Shown here: in pieces, positions 56,422-64,000 of the stretch
Position numbering within the stretch: position 1 is the stretch's first letter
How the letters are laid out: each line of letters begins with the position of its first letter
NCBI GenBank assembly: GCA_965153355.1
Contig: OZ231126.1
Location: 35,836,001-35,900,000, forward strand
Reading direction: 5' to 3'
Length of the DNA stretch: 64,000 nucleotides
Origin: Flaccisagitta enflata
Lineage: Eukaryota > Chaetognatha > Sagittoidea > Aphragmophora
The notes under the pieces: model-generated
What the model was told of the DNA's origin: nothing
The model's input: the letters and a program-made list of their open reading frames with translations, nothing else
Database searches by the model: none
Translations under genes and position numbers: made by a program

Positions 56422-58157
56422 TTAGAAAGACAGGCAGATAGACAGACAGAGTGACAGGCAGACAGTGAGGGAGAACGGAAGAACAGATGATAAAGGAGAG
56501 ACACCCGAATGACAAAGGAGGGACTAAGATTTAGAAGAAAAAAATATGCAGCATAGATGAAGGAGAACACAAACACACAATTGACACAAACACACCCAAA
56601 CACACCTAATCAGGGGGCAGGTGTTTTTACGACTTAAGTCAACACGGATTGTTGTCGAATTCTACAACGTGTCCTTTTTTTAAAAGCGGGGGTTTCAAAA
56701 AGAGGCGGTAGAACTGGGAGGAGAACAAACAAACACGTTTCAACCTCCTCCAAGTTTTCTCTCTCTCTTCTTCTCTCTCAGTCTTCTAGGCTCAGGCCAG
56801 GTCTAAGGGCAAAGGCTCAAACAAGAGCTCGTGATGATGACAATCGAATCGAAACGAAACAGAACGTGACGAGATGATGAGAAAAAAAAAAAGAACAACA
56901 TGACAAAGGAAGCAAACATTGTTAAAGTCCTAGATTGGTAGTACCCTCGTCCGACCAACCCAAATATGTAAATAAAGCTGGATGTACAGTTTGTACACGG
57001 AAGAATTATAATCCCCGTTAGAGACGCTGTTAATGACAGCGGTTCACAATTTTCCTTGACGCTCAGACTGACCACCCGACATTAAGTGAGAATGGATGAG
57101 TTCAGATACGCGATGAAACAATGAAAGAAAACGAAAACGAGCACGAGGGCAGACATACTCAGCAACTGACAAGAAAGACGAGAGCAGTCGACAACACGCT
57201 CGTCTCTTCCCGCGATGGTATTTATGAGCTAATCTGACTCAAAATCCCCGCGCGCGATCACGACTTGATACCTGAGCAGGCTGAGTTAGCTGCGCTAAGC
57301 TTTATGCGTCAACCATCTCAAATCGAGATAAGAAGGGGAAAAAGGCCTTAGACTTAAGCCGCGAGTCAGAAAGCTAAACGAGGGAGACGCGAAAAAATTT
57401 GATGGGGAGTGACACCGACAAGAATGATTTTCTTTTCTTTTTTTTTTATTTTTGCCTTTTGTTTGAGAGAGTCGAAAAACATTGGCTGCGAGGCGAGAGG
57501 GAGAGAGGGCAATCGGACAGCAACGTGGTATGGATGTGACCTGACGGTAGCGCGCTTTCATCGACTAAGCTTCAGAAATTCGGTGTGGCTCTGCTTTGTA
57601 AACGGTTCAAATCAGGAATCAAATTAGGCCGTGTACGAATTTCTATCTGTTTAGAAGATATAGGGGCAACTTTACTTATGATTATGTACGACAAGTGGAC
57701 AAAACTGAAAAAAAACAAACAAACTGTAAAATAACATAAAAAAACTGAAAAATGTATTTGGAAGCATTGAAAGGTGTTCCCGTTACAATTCCGCTCCGAT
57801 CTATCAATACTCATCCCACATTGAAATCTGTGCCATCGAGTAAAAAAAAACGTCGATAACCTCGACAGGCACAAAACGAGGTTACGCAACCTCGGCCGCG
57901 ACCCTTTGGGGCGACCCACAAGCGATTCTGGGTTCATTGGCCGGGGCGACCCCAGGGAGATCGGGACATACGTCAACCCTTTTGCCGTGTTCTTGGCGTT
58001 ATAGTGCACCACTGACAAATTTGATGGCGATAAATTGTCGGTGGGAATTTAGACACGGACCAAAGGAAAATGGAAGAAGAGGGAGGAATTTGGATTCGGA
58101 ATCTGCTTTTGTACAACTGTGGTGGCAGACTGGAAGGTTTGGTACGCCTGATTCTTC
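56420..58157. other. Intergenic, largely unique sequence
   Basis: Moderate-GC DNA with small inverted words (CGAGGTTACGCAACCTCG at 57879-57896). No splice-bounded frame with protein-like composition could be supported, but an unrecognised exon is possible. Confidence 0.4.
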
Positions 58158-58336
58158 TTTAGTCGCGCGCTACGCGACTCTACACGCCGCTTTGTCGGAC
58201 GGTTGATCGGTTGGTCGTCCCATTTTTACTTTCATTTATGTTTTTGCGGTCATTGACCTGACTGCTCGAGACCTCAATTACGGCCCCCTGCTCTCCCGCA
58301 CGCGACCGGGGTACGTAGCCATGTTTCCGGCTTTTT
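58158..58336 (+). mobile_element. Hairpin element, full copy
   Basis: TTTAGTCGCGCGCTACGCGACT, CTACACGCCGCTTTGTCGG, GGTTGATCGGTTGGTCG, ATTTTTACTTTCATTTATG, CACGCGACCGGGG, CATGTTTCCGGCTTTTTT. Confidence 0.7.
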
Positions 58337-58909
<573 letters not shown>

Positions 58910-59137
58910 CATGGTGACAAATAAGGCGGACAGACAGACAGACAGATAGATACCGAAAGACCAACGGACAACATACACGGAGACTGGAAGACAGAAACGT
59001 CAGAGAGTGAGAGAGAGCGAAAGAGTCATAAAAGCAGACAGACAAGAATAGATATATATATATGCAGACAGACAGACCGAGTCATGTCATGAAAGCTGAG
59101 AGAAAGCAAGTCTAACATCCGAACAAAAAAAGATCAA

Positions 59138-59780
<643 letters not shown>

Positions 59781-59949
59781 GTGACAGGATTGAACCGGAA
59801 GCGAGTCCGCGATAACGCGAAAGGGATGAGGCTAACAATATGGCGTCTACCACGTTTTTGCCTTTTGGTCCATCTCGCCTTTTCTCATTGACTTTGGCCA
59901 TTGCCTTAACAGATCCTTCTATCCAACAACCGGGTCGAAAGAGATTGAA

Positions 59950-60042
<93 letters not shown>
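59950..60042. repeat. (GAT)n microsatellite
   Basis: About 31 GAT triplets. Confidence 0.95.
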
Positions 60043-60307
60043 TCTTGTCGATTGCGAAAACGATAACGAAAACGACGATTATGGCAACAACGACGAAGAT
60101 GATATCAATATAAGTCGGCAAGGATGAACAAAGGTGATCGGTGATAACGCGGCATCTTCAAGACGGCGTTGCAAAAGAAAAGAAAATCGAAGCTCAACGA
60201 AAATGGAAATCTTCCTAAATGGTTTGTTAAAGACCTGATTTCCCAGGACCTGAATTCTCATCCTGATTGTCTGTCTCTGTCTCTGTATCCGTCTATCCAT
60301 CCTTATC

Positions 60308-60310
60308 ACA

Positions 60311-60359
<49 letters not shown>

Positions 60360-60362
60360 ACA

Positions 60363-60443
<81 letters not shown>

Positions 60444-60452
60444 GCACTCACT

Positions 60453-60520
<68 letters not shown>
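60308..60520. repeat. (CA)n microsatellite
   Basis: About 210 bp of CA with GCACGCACTCACTCACG near 60439. Confidence 0.95.
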
Positions 60521-60523
<3 letters not shown>

Positions 60524-60592
60524 TTCAACTGTTTTTGTGTGAAATGTTACAAAAAAGCCCCTAGATGGAAAATCATTAAACAAAACTGATAC

Positions 60593-60794
60593 AACAAGGC
60601 CGGATACACGGCCATCAGTTGCGGACAGGTGGGCAGGGGCGGAAATGCGCGTTTTTACACTTTTTGACTCGTGCTCATGGACGGACCGACGGATGGACCG
60701 ACGGACGGACTGATGGACGGACCGACAGACGGACCGACGGACGGACCGACGGATGGACAAAGGCTTTATAGAGTTGCGTGTCCGCAACTAAAAA
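60593..60794 (-). mobile_element. Hairpin element, AGTTGCG subfamily
   Basis: AACAAGGCCGGATACACGGC, CAGTTGCGGACAGGTGGGCA, GGGGCGGAAATGCGCG, CACTTTTTGACTCGTGCTCA, a GGAC/CGACGGAC array, then TTTATAGAGTTGCGTGTCCG and CAACTAAAAA. All three arms carry the T/A variant. Confidence 0.8.
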
Positions 60795-60908
60795 GTAAGA
60801 AATTTACAATTTTCTTTACAGTTTATACTTTTTACTTATGTCGGTCTTGATCCTCTCGAATCTGAGAGCTCTCCTACATCTTAGGCTGTATTTCCAAAAA
60901 AATTTCAA

Positions 60909-61056
60909 TTTTTAGTTGTGGACACGCAACTCTTTAAGAGCCTTTGTCCGTCCAGTCCGTCGGTCGGTCCGTAACCACGAGTCGAAAAGTGTGAAAACGC
61001 ACACTTTCGCCCCTAATCACCCGTCCGCAACTGGTGGCCGTGTATCCGGCCTTGTT
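60909..61056 (+). mobile_element. Hairpin element, AGTTGCG subfamily
   Basis: TTTTTAGTTGTGGACACGCAACT, CTTTAAGAGCCTTTGTCCG, GTCGGTCGGTCCGT, CACGAGTCGAAAAGTGTGAA, TTTCGCCCCTAATCACC, CGTCCGCAACTGGTGGCC, GTATCCGGCCTTGTT. It is inverted relative to its neighbour 115 bp upstream. Confidence 0.8.
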
Positions 61057-61151
61057 CAACCATGAATCATTCCTTATTCTATACCGACTTGCTTTTCATG
61101 ACCGACTTTTACCACATCCATAGATGTGGTTGACGTGGCCTCCCCTACATC

Positions 61152-61372
<221 letters not shown>

Positions 61373-61567
61373 GGAACGTGATTTGACTCGCTGATTGCGG
61401 TTGTCTCTATTGACTTCCCCCTTTTCATTCTGTCGTTAGCATTTAAGCAGTCATCGCGGCTAATCAATGAGGGAGTCTTCTTCGAGCTATTTTCGGATTT
61501 CAATTTTCCCCGTGAACTCTCGGAGACTGATTGAAGGACCGAAGGATTTACCGACCGACCAGTCGTC

Positions 61568-61665
61568 TTTTTAGATGCGTCCTCGTATCTCTATAAGAGG
61601 GTCTGTCTGTCCGTCCGTCCGTCCGTCCGTCCGTCCGTCCGTCCGTCCGTCCGTCCGTCCGCTAC
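61568..61665 (+). mobile_element. Hairpin-element relative with a pure (GTCC)n array
   Basis: TTTTTAGATGCGTCCTCGTATC, TCTATAAGAGGGTCTG and then about eleven GTCC units. The stem is GATGCG...CGTATC, a third arm variant. The right end was not recognised. Confidence 0.55.
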
Positions 61666-61839
61666 ACCTCCTTGGAATTCGCAGTTTTTGGCACTCTTCA
61701 GCCGCGAGGATGTCCTGTATCTGGTCGTTAGGATATTTTAGCCTGAAGAGCTTATTCGATACTATGTCGTCATCTGTTTGTCCGTCCAAGTCAACAAACA
61801 AATAAACCAACAAACAACCAACCAAACTAAACACACACA

Positions 61840-62004
<165 letters not shown>

Positions 62005-62171
62005 TTTTTCGGTTTGGTAATTGTGGAAGTAATGATATCGATTTTGGTGACAAAAACGTTCATCAAAGAAAAAACTCTTTTCGTCGTGAATTGATGATGA
62101 ACAGACGATAATCACGAAGCGAAGGCTATTAACGATAATTGATATGGAATGTAGGGGCGCCGGTCTCAACA

Positions 62172-62268
<97 letters not shown>

Positions 62269-62271
62269 TCG
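62172..62271. repeat. (GAT)n microsatellite
   Basis: About 32 GAT triplets. Confidence 0.95.
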
Positions 62272-62309
62272 ATGACGATGATGAGGAAAATCATCAAATA
62301 GGGTTGTAT

Positions 62310-62560
62310 GAAATTGTGTCTCTTTTGATTCCCCCCCTGCCTTTTATTTTCTTCCGCAAGACGCATTACGTTGCATTTCAAAATCTAAATAATAAAAAAA
62401 AACAGTGTAGTTAAGGTTTAAATAGTGTTCAGTAAATTGTTTTCTAATCAGTTTTTATGATTTGGTACTGCCAATAGTTATATTTTCCCCAAATTTTCTT
62501 TTTTTTTCTTTTTTCCTTCTTTGATTTCCTTCCCCATCTCTAAACCCTTTGAAAGAAAGA
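62310..62560. repeat. CTTTGATTTTCTTCCCC-type repeat, uninterrupted copy
   Basis: TCTTTTGATTCCCCCCC, GACGCATTACGTTGC, ATGATTTGGTACTGCC, TATTTTCCCCAAATTTTC and TTTGATTTCCTTCCCC. The same order of words is found around the nested insertion at 24595-25040. Class unknown. Confidence 0.55.
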
Positions 62561-62934
62561 ATAGATGAAGAAAAATAAGTAGTATGTCTGTGTCTTATGC
62601 ATTGTGCGAGCATTTGTTGCATGTTGCCTGCTTTTCTCGTGTCCTTTAAAACAGCAAAAGGTTGTTCTCATTCACGCCGAATTTGTTTTTCTTTCGGTAA
62701 CAAAGCTTTGCCATTTGTAAAAAGACAAACAGACAGACAAGCCGCTGAAAAGGCAGATCTAAAAGGCCCTGGAGGGACATTTTCATAAACGTCATTTTCT
62801 TTTTCTTTTTTTCAATAAAAGAGGATGAAAAGAAGCGAAGAAGAAATGAAAATAGAAAATATTTCATCTCAATTCTAGATACCGAGTGCGGGAAGGAAGA
62901 AACGAGTGACAAAATTGTCGCAGGGATGGGGACA
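62561..62934. other. Intergenic, nothing recognised
   Basis: No supported coding segment. Confidence 0.4.
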
Positions 62935-63033
<99 letters not shown>

Positions 63034-63036
63034 CGT
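62935..63036. repeat. (GTT)n microsatellite
   Basis: About 34 GTT triplets, then GTCGTTGTTGCTGCC. Confidence 0.95.
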
Positions 63037-63167
63037 TGTTGCTGCCGTTATCCTTGATTTTTTTTTACAGAATTGTCTTCATCGTTATCGGAAAGCGCAC
63101 TGGAAAGAGAACCTGTTGATTGGACGCTTTCAAAAATAACAATTTGGTTTAAATAGTAACAGGAAAG

Positions 63168-63172
<5 letters not shown>

Positions 63173-63245
<73 letters not shown>
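63173..63245. repeat. (GA)n microsatellite
   Basis: About 73 bp of GA. Confidence 0.95.
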
Positions 63246-63249
<4 letters not shown>

Positions 63250-63727
63250 GAGGATAGGAGAAAGAGAGAGCCAACTGATAGAAAAGAAAAGATTGAGATT
63301 TTGGGCAAGGAATCAAAAAGATAAGAAAAGGAGGATTGAGGAAAAGAGAAAACTTGAGGATTGAGGAAAAGTGAAAAGTTGATTGGGTTATAAAACTTAT
63401 AATCACATGATGATATTTCTCTATTTAGGACACGCCGAGGAGGAACAAAGTTGGAACAAACAGTTGGTAGAGGTAATGATCGGGAAAGAGTCACCATACT
63501 TGTCATTTACTTTTCGAATGAAAAACCTACGAGAAGTATTGCATGTACATCGAATATAAAGATTGAGGAAAGATTATACCAATGCATTGCACTTGCACGA
63601 TGAATGAATGCGTCTTATCCATTTTCCTGATCCCAATAAAGAGGCACAAGGTCTTAGCGTGACATGACCTCTGCAAAATCAACTTTAACTAGAACACGTC
63701 AATGATACTATGCAGTACCTACGACCC
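63246..63727. other. Intergenic, nothing recognised
   Basis: Short GAGGATTGAGGAAAA words repeat at 63330-63370. No coding signal. Confidence 0.4.
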
Positions 63728-63865
63728 TTTTTAGTCGCGTGCACACGACTCTACAACCCGCTCTGTCCGTCTGTCTGTCTGTCGGTCTGTCAGTCACACT
63801 TTGCTTTTTTTCGCCGCCCCTGCCCACCCGCACGCGACTAAGGTAGCCGTGTATCCGGCCTTGTT
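63728..63865 (+). mobile_element. Hairpin element, compact full copy
   Basis: TTTTTAGTCGCGTGCACACGACT, CTACAACCCGCTCTGTCCG, GTCTGTCTGTCGGTC, CACACTTTGCTTTTTTTCG, CCGCCCCTGCCCACC, CGCACGCGACTAAGGTAGCC, GTGTATCCGGCCTTGTT. This is a good reference copy for the family. Confidence 0.8.
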
Positions 63866-64000
63866 TGATCATCACCTCACTTGCTGGCTCGCGGGCCTAA
63901 AACGGTTCAAGATTTGCCGTAAAAGCACCTCAGTTTTTTTTGTGGCAACCTTTCCGGTCCTTTCAAACGATTTCGCCCTAAATCATTAGATATCGTCGCA

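Overview
This is eukaryotic, almost certainly metazoan, nuclear DNA. The evidence is GT-AG introns in recognisable animal genes, a tRNA-derived SINE, a non-LTR retrotransposon, many small terminal-inverted-repeat (TIR) elements and a very heavy load of microsatellites. Protein content (an invertebrate-type NCAM/Fasciclin II, a Ser/Arg/Lys-rich sperm-type basic protein, a sortilin fragment), and an abundant short element with an internal GTCC-type tetranucleotide array, suggest a lophotrochozoan such as a mollusc. The phylum is inference. There is no bacterial operon structure, CRISPR array or rRNA.

The dominant gene is a five-exon minus-strand gene at 53560-45416 for a 1,301-residue Fasciclin II/NCAM/apCAM-type adhesion receptor: signal peptide, five Ig domains, two fibronectin III domains, one transmembrane helix and a 388-residue tail. 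All four introns have GT-AG borders and the frame closes exactly. A four-exon plus-strand gene at 14076-15089 encodes a 136-residue protamine-like protein. A weaker three-exon plus-strand model at 20661-23572 encodes 74 residues of unknown family. A sortilin (VPS10) pseudogene lies on the minus strand at about 37836-35438 and is split by a 5'-truncated LINE with a 13-bp target-site duplication (TSD). Another minus-strand coding remnant (about 17676-15585) is split by a 1.93-kb foldback element with a 4-bp TSD.

The rest is largely transposable elements and simple repeats. Several families can be delimited by TSDs: a 4.5-kb hAT-like foldback element (7208-11703, 8-bp TSD), three 611/612-bp copies of a 4-bp-TSD family (2296, 38404, 50535), a 338-bp 8-bp-TSD element (41439), a 608-bp foldback with 12-bp flanking repeats (27070), a mariner-like element (21720) and a pogo/Tigger-like element (19529). 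The commonest repeat, about 25 copies, begins with a hairpin (AGTCGCG...CGCGACT), carries a variable GTCC/GTCG array and ends in GCCGTGTATCCGGCCTTGTT. Its hairpin arms co-vary between subfamilies, which points to selection on a folded nucleic acid. Long (GT)n, (GA)n, (GAAA)n, (GTT)n and (GAT)n tracts, some over 600 bp, occupy intergenic DNA and all four introns of the adhesion gene.

The genes show no evident shared pathway. All boundaries were read by eye. No alignment, expression or database search was run.
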